This document shows, piece by piece, positions 17,931 through 25,707 of a stretch of 64,000 nucleotides of DNA. The DNA comes from Scatocola faecipullorum (GTDB lineage: Bacteria; Pseudomonadota; Alphaproteobacteria; RF32; CAG-239), in contig DVNC01000021.1 in assembly GCA_018714685.1 (NCBI GenBank), positions 1 through 64,000 of the forward strand, written 5' to 3'. Position 1 is the stretch's first letter. Every line of letters starts with the position of its first letter. The notes below the pieces were generated by a model. It saw nothing but the letters and a program-made list of their open reading frames with translations, did not search any database and was not told the DNA's origin. The position numbers were made by a program, and so were the translations under genes.

Positions 17931-18695
17931 CTAAACCTCGACTTTAATCGGCCCCTGTGAACATCCGTTAATAAACTGGCGGACATAAGGATTGTCGGTT
18001 TTATCCATTTCCTTGACCGTTCCCTGCCAGATGATTTTTCCCTTGTAGAGCATGGCGATTTTATCGGCAATTTTACGCGCCGAAGCCATATCGTGGGTAA
18101 TTGTCAGCGCGGTGGCGCCCAAACCTTTGACCGATTCAATAATCAGATCATTGATGACGTCAGACATAATCGGGTCAAGCCCGGTGGTCGGTTCATCGAA
18201 AAAGATGATTTCCGGTTTGGTGGCAATGGCACGGGCCAAACCGACGCGCTTCTGCATACCGCCGGAAAGTTCCGACGGCGACAAATCAGCCACGTCCGGT
18301 GCCAGTCCGACCTGACGCAAAACTCTTATCGCTTCGTTTTTAGCTTGTTTTTTCGGCATATTTTGATTTTCAATCAGGCCGAAAGCAACATTTTGCCAAA
18401 CGCTCAAACTGTCAAACAAAGCACCGCCCTGAAACAGCATTCCCATTTTGGTATGCATGGCTTCAACCTGTTTGCGCGGAGCTCCGACAACTTCTTCCTC
18501 ATCAACCTTGATTGAGCCGCTGTCAGCGTTGAGCAGTCCCTGAATACATTTAATCAACACTGATTTTCCGGTACCGGATCCGCCGATAACCACCAGAGAT
18601 TCCCCGCGTTTGACATCCAAATCAATGCCGTCAAGGACGACCTTTTTACCAAAAGCCTTGGAGAGATTGCGAATTTCAATCTTATTCTCGTTCAT
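17931..18695 (-). CDS. mlaF: ABC transporter ATPase, MlaF type
   Basis: ATP-binding subunit of the phospholipid-transport complex at the inner membrane. The 254 residues have Walker A GGSGTGKSVLIK, Q-loop LFQGGALFDSL, signature LSGGMQKRVGLARAI, Walker B IIFFDEPTTGLDP and H-loop LTITHDMASARKIAD. The substrate-binding MlaD subunit, usually the third gene, is not adjacent; radA follows directly. It probably works with the MlaE permease 18 bases upstream. Confidence 0.94.
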   Translation of the reverse strand: MNENKIEIRNLSKAFGKKVVLDGIDLDVKRGESLVVIGGSGTGKSVLIKCIQGLLNADSGSIKVDEEEVVGAPRKQVEAMHTKMGMLFQGGALFDSLSVWQNVAFGLIENQNMPKKQAKNEAIRVLRQVGLAPDVADLSPSELSGGMQKRVGLARAIATKPEIIFFDEPTTGLDPIMSDVINDLIIESVKGLGATALTITHDMASARKIADKIAMLYKGKIIWQGTVKEMDKTDNPYVRQFINGCSQGPIKVEV

Positions 18696-18713
18696 TGTTA
18701 TTTTTCCTCCGAA

Positions 18714-19520
18714 TTATTTGGTAAAGAACATACCGGTAATGATATAGTTGAAAATCAAAATCAGAATTGACGAAGCAACCACGGCATTGGTTGTCGCCTC
18801 GCCGACACCCTGAGCGCCGCCTTTTGACTTATAACCGTTGTAGCAGCCCATCAAAGCAATGATAAAACCGAATACGGCCCCTTTGGTGACACCGGTAATA
18901 ATATCAATAGACTGCAGTTCATTGATGGTCGAATTGATGTAGTTGGCAGGATTAAAACCAAGCTGATAAATTGAAACGACGTAACCGCCGAAAATGCCGA
19001 TGACGTCACCGATTAAAACCAGCAGCGGCAAAACAATCAAACCGGCCAGCAAACGCGGAGCAACCAGATATTTGAAAGGATTGGTTGACAGAGTAACCAA
19101 AGCGTCAATCTGTTCGGTAACGCGCATGGTTCCGATTTCGGCAGCCATGGCCGCACCGATACGCCCGGCAACCATTAAACCGCAGAAAACCGGCGCCAAT
19201 TCACGGGTGACGGAAATCAAAACAACCTGAGCAACCGCACTTTCGGCACCGAAGCTGGAAAAGCCCGAATAAGTCTGGAGGGCAATAACCATACCGGCAA
19301 AAATGGTGGTTAAAGCGACAACCGGCAATGAATAGAAACCGATATCCAAAAACTGCCGGCCGACCAGACGCAGATAAAACGGCGGCGTGACCGTGTTATA
19401 TAATGACTGGGCGATAAACAGCGACAGCTGACCGAGCCGGGAGACAAAAGTCACCAGCGGTTTACCGAGTTTGCGTAAAAAATTTTCAATGATATTTCCC
19501 AACATTGGCTTTTCTTTCAT
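18714..19520 (-). CDS. mlaE: MlaE-family permease
   Basis: Integral membrane subunit of 268 residues, with five or six hydrophobic segments and the family motifs VALTTIFAGMVIALQTYSGF, ELAPVFCGLMVAGRIGAAMA, EQIDALVTLSTNPFKYLVAPR and KGAVFGFIIALMGCYNGY. With MlaF it moves phospholipids between the membranes to keep outer-membrane asymmetry. A second in-frame ATG at 19505 is an alternative start. Neither start has a strong ribosome site. Confidence 0.94.
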   Translation of the reverse strand: MKEKPMLGNIIENFLRKLGKPLVTFVSRLGQLSLFIAQSLYNTVTPPFYLRLVGRQFLDIGFYSLPVVALTTIFAGMVIALQTYSGFSSFGAESAVAQVVLISVTRELAPVFCGLMVAGRIGAAMAAEIGTMRVTEQIDALVTLSTNPFKYLVAPRLLAGLIVLPLLVLIGDVIGIFGGYVVSIYQLGFNPANYINSTINELQSIDIITGVTKGAVFGFIIALMGCYNGYKSKGGAQGVGEATTNAVVASSILILIFNYIITGMFFTK

Positions 19521-19576
19521 GGATTAATCTAAATTTGGGCTTATCTTAAAACGTCTGCCCTTAAAAAGCAACAAGC

Positions 19577-19996
19577 TTATGAGTTTTCATCACAAGCCAG
19601 CTTTAATTTATAAACGGCAGACATTTCAAACGGATACAGTTTGATTTTTTTGATTTTTACGCCGCAGAGTTCGGCGGTTTCCGACTGCGGCAGGCGTTCA
19701 ATCGCGGCCGGGTTTTCAACCAGTTCAACCAGCAGGGAAACTTCGGTTTTCTCCTGCGGCGGAAGCTTTATTATCCCGATGCCGCGGACCTCAAGCAAAC
19801 CTTTAATTTCCGCCGGACAACAGGCTATCAGTTTATTCTTTTCAAAGATAATGTCCGTTCGATCGTCGGCGACCAAAACCGCCCCCTGCCCTTTTATCAT
19901 CCGCAAAGCCAAATCAGATTTTCCGCTTCCGGAAGAACCGGTCAACAATATTCCTTTTGACCCGAGAGCTATGCATGTGGCGTGAATATTAATCAT
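19577..19996 (-). CDS. hprK: Short HPr kinase/phosphorylase-like protein
   Basis: 139 residues, only the catalytic half of HprK (Firmicute proteins have about 310). Walker A is GSSGSGKSDLALRM; ADDRTDI is the conserved acidic motif; EVRGIGIIKLP is the HprK signature. Alphaproteobacterial HprK proteins are of this short type and phosphorylate the HPr of a regulatory PTS. No ptsH, ptsN or chvG/chvI lies alongside; instead its start overlaps the end of tsaE by eight bases. Confidence 0.88.
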   Translation of the reverse strand: MINIHATCIALGSKGILLTGSSGSGKSDLALRMIKGQGAVLVADDRTDIIFEKNKLIACCPAEIKGLLEVRGIGIIKLPPQEKTEVSLLVELVENPAAIERLPQSETAELCGVKIKKIKLYPFEMSAVYKLKLACDENS

Positions 19997-20450
19997 TCCC
20001 TGCTTTCACATCATTAAAACGGGAGAGACGGCGGTTGTCGGCACAATCCAAAGTCAGCCGGCGGCCATTGTTTTCCGGCGCAATATTTATTTTCAGCGCC
20101 TGGCGGGGCAGATAGCCGCCCATTTTTTCAGGCCATTCAATCAGGCAAACACCGCCGTAGATCGCTTCTTCAATATTCAGTTCAAACACTTCTTCCGGCG
20201 ATTTCAGACGGTAAAGATCATAATGGTAAATTTCAAATTCGGGTGCGTCGTAAGTTTGCAGCAGGGTAAAGGTGGGGCTGGGAACTTCTTCGGCTCCGGT
20301 TAAAGCCTGAATAAAAGCCCGGGCAAAAACTGATTTTCCCATTCCCAGTGTTCCGTATAAGGCAAACACATCGCCGCTTTGCGCTCTTGAGGCGATCTGA
20401 GCCGCCAAACGAGCCGTTGCCTCTTCGTCGGGAGAAAAAAATTCAAGCAT
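19989..20450 (-). CDS. tsaE: tRNA threonylcarbamoyladenosine biosynthesis ATPase TsaE
   Basis: ATPase of the complex that makes t6A37 in ANN-decoding tRNAs, working with TsaD (35.3-36.4 kb here) and TsaB. The 153 residues contain the P-loop YGTLGMGKSVFARAFIQ, SPTFTLLQTY, the family motif YHYDLYRL, and VCLIEWPEKMGGYLP. In many alphaproteobacteria tsaE is upstream of amgK-murU-addB. Here that cluster is at 58.7-64 kb and lacks both tsaE and amgK. Confidence 0.94.
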   Translation of the reverse strand: MLEFFSPDEEATARLAAQIASRAQSGDVFALYGTLGMGKSVFARAFIQALTGAEEVPSPTFTLLQTYDAPEFEIYHYDLYRLKSPEEVFELNIEEAIYGGVCLIEWPEKMGGYLPRQALKINIAPENNGRRLTLDCADNRRLSRFNDVKAGND

Positions 20451-20454
20451 TATT

Positions 20455-21453
20455 TCACAGCCCTAAAAAGTTTTCACGGCGTTTTTTGGGTTTGATTACC
20501 TTAATTTTCGGTTTTTGAGCCTGCAATGCCCGCCAATCCCAAGGTTTATAGAATTTTCCCTGCCAAAGGCCGTTGCCGTTCAGCTGCGCCTGTTGCTCAT
20601 AAGGAACATAGATATCGGTATATTTTGTGTATGCTACAGCCCAACCGGCGTTAACCAATGCGGCACCGAGGTCATATTCGCCAAGTGCGCAGGTACCGAC
20701 CATATTGCCTTTTTTATCCTGCTGCATAATCCGACAGTCAAGCGGATTATCGCCTATCCAGCCTTTAAGCCAGAGCGCAGCCTGGCGGCCGCAGTTGTAA
20801 GAACGTCCGGTTTTGTCGGCACAAGTCTGATTGGCTTCCGGCGCGTCAATTCCGTAAAGCTTAAAATAACGTCCCTGAATTTGCAGCGTATCGCCGTTTA
20901 TAACCCGGGCAGGGCTGGTGAAAGACGGCAAAGCCTGAGGATTGAATCCCTGATCATTCCGGGCTTGCCCCGCACCGCCGAGAGAACTCATAAACTGCTG
21001 GAAAGCGTTTCCCTGTGCCGGCTGAGAAGGCTGCTGCCGCTGATAAGCATTTTCTCCGATGCCGGTATCAAAATTTTCATCAAGCGCCGGAGCATACTCG
21101 CCGTCATCAAGCATCGGCTGACCGCCGTTTTGCTGCTGAGCCGACATCATTGCCTGCTGCTGGCGGCCGAGAAAAGTCTGCAAACTTTGGCCAACGCCGC
21201 CAATGCCGTTGTTAAAAGCGCCAATGGCATATAAAATGAAGACGATAATTCCGATGACTACCAAAAATGAAGGCAGGCAGCCCATGGCACGCCATGCCAT
21301 TTTGGTAAAAATGTAGAGTGCGACCAAACCGATAATCAGTCCGACAAAACCGCCACCCTGCAGAATTAAGTTGCTGCTTTGGGTGCCGCTGCCGCCGACA
21401 AGAATTAAAACCAAAGCGCCAAGACCCAGTAAAAATTTTTTAAGAAAGAGCAT
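20455..21453 (-). CDS. Membrane-anchored SNase-like protein with substituted catalytic arginines
   Basis: 332 residues. Three hydrophobic segments occupy about 1-85. A Gln/Gly-rich linker (about 95-175) leads to a staphylococcal-nuclease-like domain (180-310): VINGDTLQIQGRYFKLYGID, then APE, CGRQAALWLK, and EYDLGAALVNAGWAV. Compared with SNase, the Asp of GDT and the Asp/Glu of DAPE are kept. The first catalytic Arg (usually IRLYGID) is Lys, and the second (usually YGR) is Asn in KKGNMVG. It may therefore be a poor or inactive nuclease. The start is ATG 21453; tsaE lies four bases downstream. Confidence 0.8.
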   Translation of the reverse strand: MLFLKKFLLGLGALVLILVGGSGTQSSNLILQGGGFVGLIIGLVALYIFTKMAWRAMGCLPSFLVVIGIIVFILYAIGAFNNGIGGVGQSLQTFLGRQQQAMMSAQQQNGGQPMLDDGEYAPALDENFDTGIGENAYQRQQPSQPAQGNAFQQFMSSLGGAGQARNDQGFNPQALPSFTSPARVINGDTLQIQGRYFKLYGIDAPEANQTCADKTGRSYNCGRQAALWLKGWIGDNPLDCRIMQQDKKGNMVGTCALGEYDLGAALVNAGWAVAYTKYTDIYVPYEQQAQLNGNGLWQGKFYKPWDWRALQAQKPKIKVIKPKKRRENFLGL

Positions 21454-21780
21454 CTCTACATTTCCTCTGGTTAAACCTGATGTTTATTAGAACACATCTT
21501 CTGCAAAAAATCCATTTAATTTTTTATAACGTTTTTTGGTAAAGATATAGTTACCCGTTAAAAAAATTTACCGGCAAACCTGCTTTTTATCCTTCGTTGA
21601 TTTTAAGGCCTGTTTTTTGACTCTGAAGCGTCTTTTGCCTCTGTGACGGATGTTTTATCAAAAAAAATGAAATCAGTATCTGTACGGGCAAATTTTGAAC
21701 AGTGTTTTTTTGTCTTGTAAAAAAAGGGCAGAAAACTGCCCTTTATAAATATTTTTATTGAAAAATCAATAATTTATCAA
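21454..21780. other. Intergenic region between the SNase-like gene and parB
   Basis: 327 bases, AT-rich. The only structured element I see is the parB terminator at its right end. It should also contain the promoter of the leftward SNase-hprK-mlaEF group, but no clear -35/-10 pair stands out. Confidence 0.5.
21718..21744 (-). terminator. Terminator of the mnmG-parB operon
   Basis: AAAGGGCAG, loop AAAA, CTGCCCTTT. Leftward transcription passes the hairpin into TTTTTTTAC. It lies 37 bases beyond the parB stop. Confidence 0.85.
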
Positions 21781-22812
21781 TCAATCAATTACTTTAATCG
21801 TAAATTTTCCCCCGGAAGTCGCGGATGAATCCTCCGATACCGGCATCTGATTGGTGCCGAGGTTAGGTTTTTCACCCTGACGTTTCTGCTCGAGGATATC
21901 AATAATCATATCCAGCTCGGCAGGAGAGGCGTATTGCAAAACAACTTTTCCGCCGCCTTGTTTGCTGGGAGAGATTTTGATGCGCAGTCCGAGATTCTTA
22001 TTCAGGTCTTTTTCAATATCGGCCAAATCAGAATCTTTTTCTTTTTTCGGCGCTGCTTCTTTGGGGCCGCTTTTTTGTTTGGCGACCAATTCTTCAACTT
22101 GCCGCACGCTCAGGTCTTTGGCAACAATTTGCTGTGCCAAAGTTTCGGCATTTTCCAAGCCGACCAAAGCCCGGGCATGCCCTGCACTCAATTTGCCTTC
22201 TTTTACCAGTTGCTGAACGCTTTCCGGAAGATTAAGCAAACGCAGGGTATTTGCAATATGGCTGCGCGATTTGCCGATGATCTGCGACAAAGCTTCCTGT
22301 GTGTGGGAAAATTCGTCAATCAGACGCTGCAAACCTTCAGCCTCTTCAATGGCCGAGAGATTTTCTCTCAATAAGTTTTCCACCAAGGCCACTTCAAGGA
22401 CTTCCTTATCGGAAAGATCCTTTTCAATGACGGGAACTTTATCAAGCCCGGCCAGTTTGGATGCCCGCCAACGGCGTTCACCCGCAATAATTTCAAAACC
22501 TATTCCGTCTCGGCGAACCAACAGCGGCTGCAATACACCTTTTTCTTTGATTGATTCAGCCAGAGACTGCAAAGCTTCCTGATCAAATTCCGTCCGGGGC
22601 TGAAATTTGCCCGGTTTAATCAAATCAATATCAACCAAATTGGCGGTTGCCGGAGCAGGGGCGAGGGAACTTAAATCTTCAACATTGTCCAAATCCAAAT
22701 CATCTTCCCCGAGAAGAGCGCCCAATCCGCGACCGAGACTTTTGCGTTTGTGATTGTGGCTGTCGGCGGAATCGCTGTTATTCAACATTTTATCGATTTC
22801 ATTTTCTAACAT
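21781..22812 (-). CDS. parB: Chromosome partitioning protein ParB
   Basis: CTP-dependent clamp that loads at parS and spreads. The 343 residues start with a charged tail containing RKSLGRGLGALLGED. The CTP-binding N-domain (about 60-150) shows PRTEFDQEALQSLAESIKEKG and the phosphate-binding GERRWRA. The helix-turn-helix (SQIIGKSRSHIANTLRLLNL) recognises parS, and the C-terminal dimerisation domain ends at about 340. Two perfect parS sites lie in rsmG and mnmG, 1.4-3.2 kb upstream. It overlaps parA by seven bases. Confidence 0.97.
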   Translation of the reverse strand: MLENEIDKMLNNSDSADSHNHKRKSLGRGLGALLGEDDLDLDNVEDLSSLAPAPATANLVDIDLIKPGKFQPRTEFDQEALQSLAESIKEKGVLQPLLVRRDGIGFEIIAGERRWRASKLAGLDKVPVIEKDLSDKEVLEVALVENLLRENLSAIEEAEGLQRLIDEFSHTQEALSQIIGKSRSHIANTLRLLNLPESVQQLVKEGKLSAGHARALVGLENAETLAQQIVAKDLSVRQVEELVAKQKSGPKEAAPKKEKDSDLADIEKDLNKNLGLRIKISPSKQGGGKVVLQYASPAELDMIIDILEQKRQGEKPNLGTNQMPVSEDSSATSGGKFTIKVID

Positions 22813-23585
22813 GCCAACAATTCCTTCTCTCTTTTCAGAACTTCACCGGTCAGGCTGATATAGGCCTGAGAGCCCGGACATTTAAAATCATAAATCAAAA
22901 CAGGCTTGCCGTGCGACGGCGCTTCGGAAATGCGGACATTCCGCGGAATGACGGTTTGATATACCTTTTTGCCGAAAAAGTTGCGCACGTCATCTTCAAC
23001 CATCTGGGTCAGATTGTTACGTTTGTCATACATTGTGAGGACAACACCCTGCAATTCAAGCTTCGGATTAAATTTCTTTTTAATCTGGTTGATGTTGCGA
23101 ATTAAATCGGTGATACCTTCAAGCGCCAGAAATTCACATTGCAGCGGAACGATTACGGCGTCGGCAGCAACTAACGCATTGATTGTTACCAGGCTCAAAG
23201 AAGGCGGACAGTCAATCAAAATATAATCGTAATTGACGGCATCTTTAAATAAAGCTTTTTTCAATGCAAATTCACGGTTTTCAATTTCAACCAGCTCAAC
23301 TTCGGCTCCGGCCAAATCAGGTGACGACGGAACCAGAGAAAAATTCGGAATCTCCGTCCAGACAACGGCTTCAGAGATTCTTTTTTCTCCGAGCAGCACT
23401 TCATAGGAAGAGGCCATTCTTCCGCTTTTATTAATACCCATGGAAGTTGTCGCATTTCCCTGCGGATCCAGGTCAACGACCAGAACTTTCTTTCCGGCAG
23501 CAGCCATGGCTGTTGCAACATTGACCGTTGTTGTCGTTTTTCCAACACCGCCTTTGCGGTTGGCAATGGCAATAATTCTTGGCAT
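22806..23585 (-). CDS. parA: Chromosome partitioning ATPase ParA
   Basis: Deviant-Walker ATPase that forms the gradient pulling ParB-parS complexes. The 259 residues have KGGVGKTTTTVNVATAMA with the signature Lys, LVVDLDPQGNATTSMGI, YDYILIDCPPSLSLVTINAL and the C-terminal KVYQTVIPRNVRISEAPSHG. No N-terminal autorepressor domain is present, as expected for a chromosomal ParA (Soj type). Its start codon overlaps the rsmG stop by one base. Confidence 0.97.
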   Translation of the reverse strand: MPRIIAIANRKGGVGKTTTTVNVATAMAAAGKKVLVVDLDPQGNATTSMGINKSGRMASSYEVLLGEKRISEAVVWTEIPNFSLVPSSPDLAGAEVELVEIENREFALKKALFKDAVNYDYILIDCPPSLSLVTINALVAADAVIVPLQCEFLALEGITDLIRNINQIKKKFNPKLELQGVVLTMYDKRNNLTQMVEDDVRNFFGKKVYQTVIPRNVRISEAPSHGKPVLIYDFKCPGSQAYISLTGEVLKREKELLAC

Positions 23586-24211
23586 TATTTAACTCCCTTG
23601 CGTTTATTTAAATGTGTAATGATTAAGATGACGCCTTCGTCGCTTTGGCTGCTGGGAATAATCCGGCAGTCAAAATCCCAGTGTTTTTTTGCTTCAGCGA
23701 TTTCTTCGGCATGTTTTTTTCCTTTGGGAAAAATACATACTGTATGAGACCCGCAAAAACGACTGGCATAATTTAACAGATTATCAAGAGCCGTCAGGGC
23801 GCGTGATGTAATAACATCAACTTTTTCGGCCGGCAGTTCTTCGATTCTCTTATTATAAATATTAACCTTGGTTCCGGTTAACTCAGCCACGTGCTTTAAA
23901 TACAGTGTCTTTTTTCCAATGCTTTCTATCAGACTAACTTTTAAATACGGTGTTTTTTCCATCGCCATTATAGCCAGAACCATTCCGGGAAATCCGGCTC
24001 CAGAGCCCAGATCGTATAAGGTTCTCGCATTAGAGGGAATGTACTGAAAAAGCTGCACTGAATCGAGAAAATGACGATTCCAGCCGTCGGCTAAAGATGA
24101 TGAACTGACCAAATTAAACTTATTCTGCCATTCATTTAAAGAGGCTTCATAAGTTTTTAATTTGTCAATTGTTTCACGTGAAACATCATATGTGGTCGTA
24201 TTTTTTTCCAT
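23585..24211 (-). CDS. rsmG: 16S rRNA (guanine527-N7)-methyltransferase
   Basis: S-adenosylmethionine-dependent methylase of 208 residues. Family motifs are LNEWQNKFNLVS, DLGSGAGFPGMVLAI (SAM site), SLIESIGKKTLYLKHV and DVITSRALTAL. The N-terminal DVSRET is encoded by a perfect parS site. Two copies of the 14-bp word (separate entries) encode KTLYLK and KTPYLK around residues 85-110. The gene sits between mnmG/HD genes and parAB, the usual alphaproteobacterial place. Confidence 0.95.
   Translation of the reverse strand: MEKNTTTYDVSRETIDKLKTYEASLNEWQNKFNLVSSSSLADGWNRHFLDSVQLFQYIPSNARTLYDLGSGAGFPGMVLAIMAMEKTPYLKVSLIESIGKKTLYLKHVAELTGTKVNIYNKRIEELPAEKVDVITSRALTALDNLLNYASRFCGSHTVCIFPKGKKHAEEIAEAKKHWDFDCRIIPSSQSDEGVILIITHLNKRKGVK
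23895..23908 (+). repeat. Origin-proximal 14-bp word, copy 1 (in rsmG)
   Basis: TTTAAATACAGTGT, exact match to TTTAAATACRGTGT. Read on the rsmG strand it encodes T-L-Y-L-K in frame ACA-CTG-TAT-TTA-AAG. Followed by CTTTTTTCC. Confidence 0.85.
23942..23955 (+). repeat. Origin-proximal 14-bp word, copy 2 (in rsmG)
   Basis: TTTAAATACGGTGT, exact, 47 bases from copy 1 in the same orientation. It encodes T-P-Y-L-K in the same frame as copy 1. Followed by TTTTTCC. Confidence 0.85.
24170..24185. other. parS site 1 (in rsmG)
   Basis: TGTTTCACGTGAAACA, a perfect 16-bp palindrome identical to the bacterial consensus ParB-binding site. It lies within rsmG codons for VSRET near the N-terminus, about 8 kb from the proposed origin. 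Confidence 0.97.
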
Positions 24212-24353
24212 AAGAAATTTATATAATTTTTACAAAAAATTTAAAACAATAAAAAGGCAGTTATAAACACCTTATTTAAATATTTTAAAATATATTTTAA
24301 ATTCAACAAATTAGAACGACAGCCTGACTCAATATATCAAGATTTTTATTTCT

Positions 24354-24367
24354 TTTAAATACACTGT
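24354..24367 (+). repeat. Origin-proximal 14-bp word, copy 3 (intergenic)
   Basis: TTTAAATACACTGT, one mismatch (C for G at position 11). It lies in the 238-base AT-rich gap between rsmG and the first HD gene, which has no other feature I recognise. It is the only non-coding copy, so protein sequence cannot explain it. Confidence 0.7.
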
Positions 24368-24449
24368 TTGGTTATAAAAAAAACAAAAAGGCTGATAAAT
24401 CTATCTGCCTGAGGAGCGGAATATTATTAAAACAGATTAAACGACAATG

Positions 24450-25076
24450 TTATTCATTTCTGATGTTCAGAAGTTGATAAATATCACAGTCACATTTGAC
24501 CTCAAAATAAAGGCGCAGATTTTCAGCACAGCTAAAATGGGTTGTTAAAAATTCTTCCTGTACCGGATACCTTTCGGCCAAAGATCGGCAACGATACTGT
24601 AAAGAACAGTTTTTACCCCGATCATTCATCATATCTGCCAATTGCAGAAGTTTATCGTAATCATCATATTCAATGTCTGAAATATAATTTTTGCAATGTA
24701 AGATATCCTGTCGTGCCTGAGGATATAACTCAGGATTAAAATCTTTATTCAGAAAACAATGTGTAACCGAGATGCGGCCGATTTCGTCCCAACCTTGCTT
24801 TTTCATTAACTGATAGCCGGTCCAGCCATGAAAAACATTTTCACTTTTTTCATCTTTAATGTGACCGCAATCGTGCAGCAATCCTGACAGATAAGCCCTT
24901 TCCGAGTTTAAATACGGTGTTTGAGAAGCTATTTTAGCCGCAATGTCGGCTACTGAAAAACAATGAGCCCGAAACTCTTTTTCCCATTCCGGACGAAAAG
25001 GGAAGGGACTGCGGTTGCGTTCGGCAATTACATATTCAAAGAAGGCTAAGGCTTCTTGTTTTGACGGCAAAGACAT
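24450..25076 (-). CDS. HD-domain putative phosphohydrolase, copy 1 of 3
   Basis: 208 residues. The N-terminal half has the HD metal motif: RAHCFSVADIAA (first His), GLLHDCGHIKD (His-Asp), NVFHGWTGYQL and ISVTHCF. The middle carries IEYDDYDKLLQLADMMND, shared with the two other HD proteins of the window. The C-terminus VKCDCDIYQLLNI is close to CCCDIYKLLGV of the next gene, so the two tandem genes are duplicates. Substrates of such single-domain HD proteins are often nucleotides, but nothing here identifies one. It lies two bases after its paralogue, between mnmG and rsmG, where other alphaproteobacteria have no HD gene to my knowledge. Confidence 0.8.
   Translation of the reverse strand: MSLPSKQEALAFFEYVIAERNRSPFPFRPEWEKEFRAHCFSVADIAAKIASQTPYLNSERAYLSGLLHDCGHIKDEKSENVFHGWTGYQLMKKQGWDEIGRISVTHCFLNKDFNPELYPQARQDILHCKNYISDIEYDDYDKLLQLADMMNDRGKNCSLQYRCRSLAERYPVQEEFLTTHFSCAENLRLYFEVKCDCDIYQLLNIRNE
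24907..24920 (+). repeat. Origin-proximal 14-bp word, copy 4 (in HD gene 1)
   Basis: TTTAAATACGGTGT, exact. It encodes T-P-Y-L-N of the HD protein in frame ACA-CCG-TAT-TTA-AAC. Confidence 0.85.
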
Positions 25077-25078
25077 GC

Positions 25079-25702
25079 TTAATCCACTCCCAAAAGCTTA
25101 TAAATATCGCAGCAGCATCTTTTATCAAAGTACTTTTTTAGTTTTAATGCTTCGCGATATTTCTTTTTTACCAGCAAAGGAGGAATTTTGTAATTGTTGC
25201 GGATGTTAAAAATTCTTTGCTTAATATTCAGCGTTACGCCGACGGATAAACGGTCACATAATTGTATCAAACGGTCATAATCATCAAAAGGAACTTCCTG
25301 CAACAGTTTTTTACATTTGCGCATTTCAGACGGATTATAGCCGGCATATTCCTTTAAGTTAAGTTCCTGTTCATAAAAAGTGTGGGTCAGGGATATTCTG
25401 GCCAATTCATCATATCCCAGTTTGCGTAAATATTTATACCCCTCCAGTCCATGGAATTTATCGGACATTTCATCGTTATAAACCAGTTTGCCGAAATCAT
25501 GAAATAACCCCATAATATAGGCTTTTTCACCGTCTATCTCAGGCAATCGGGAAGCAATCATCTGAGCGGCTACCGCGACCATGGCGGCGTGAATGCGTTC
25601 TCCTTTAGAACGTCCCAGTTCGAAACGCGATGATTCCGCACAGCGTTTACGCATGGTTTCTTCATAAAGTTTTAAAGCTTGCTGCATGGTCGGCATCGTC
25701 AT
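25079..25702 (-). CDS. HD-domain putative phosphohydrolase, copy 2 of 3
   Basis: 207 residues, a tandem paralogue of the preceding HD protein. Metal motif residues are RIHAAMVAVAAQM, GLFHDFGKLVYND, DKFHGLEGYKYLRKLGY and ISLTHTF. The shared middle block is VPFDDYDRLIQLCDRLS, and the end is CCCDIYKLLGVD. Reaction and substrate are unknown. It starts five bases after mnmG ends and probably shares its transcript, along with HD copy 1, rsmG, parA and parB. Confidence 0.8.
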   Translation of the reverse strand: MTMPTMQQALKLYEETMRKRCAESSRFELGRSKGERIHAAMVAVAAQMIASRLPEIDGEKAYIMGLFHDFGKLVYNDEMSDKFHGLEGYKYLRKLGYDELARISLTHTFYEQELNLKEYAGYNPSEMRKCKKLLQEVPFDDYDRLIQLCDRLSVGVTLNIKQRIFNIRNNYKIPPLLVKKKYREALKLKKYFDKRCCCDIYKLLGVD

Positions 25703-25707
25703 GGGTT

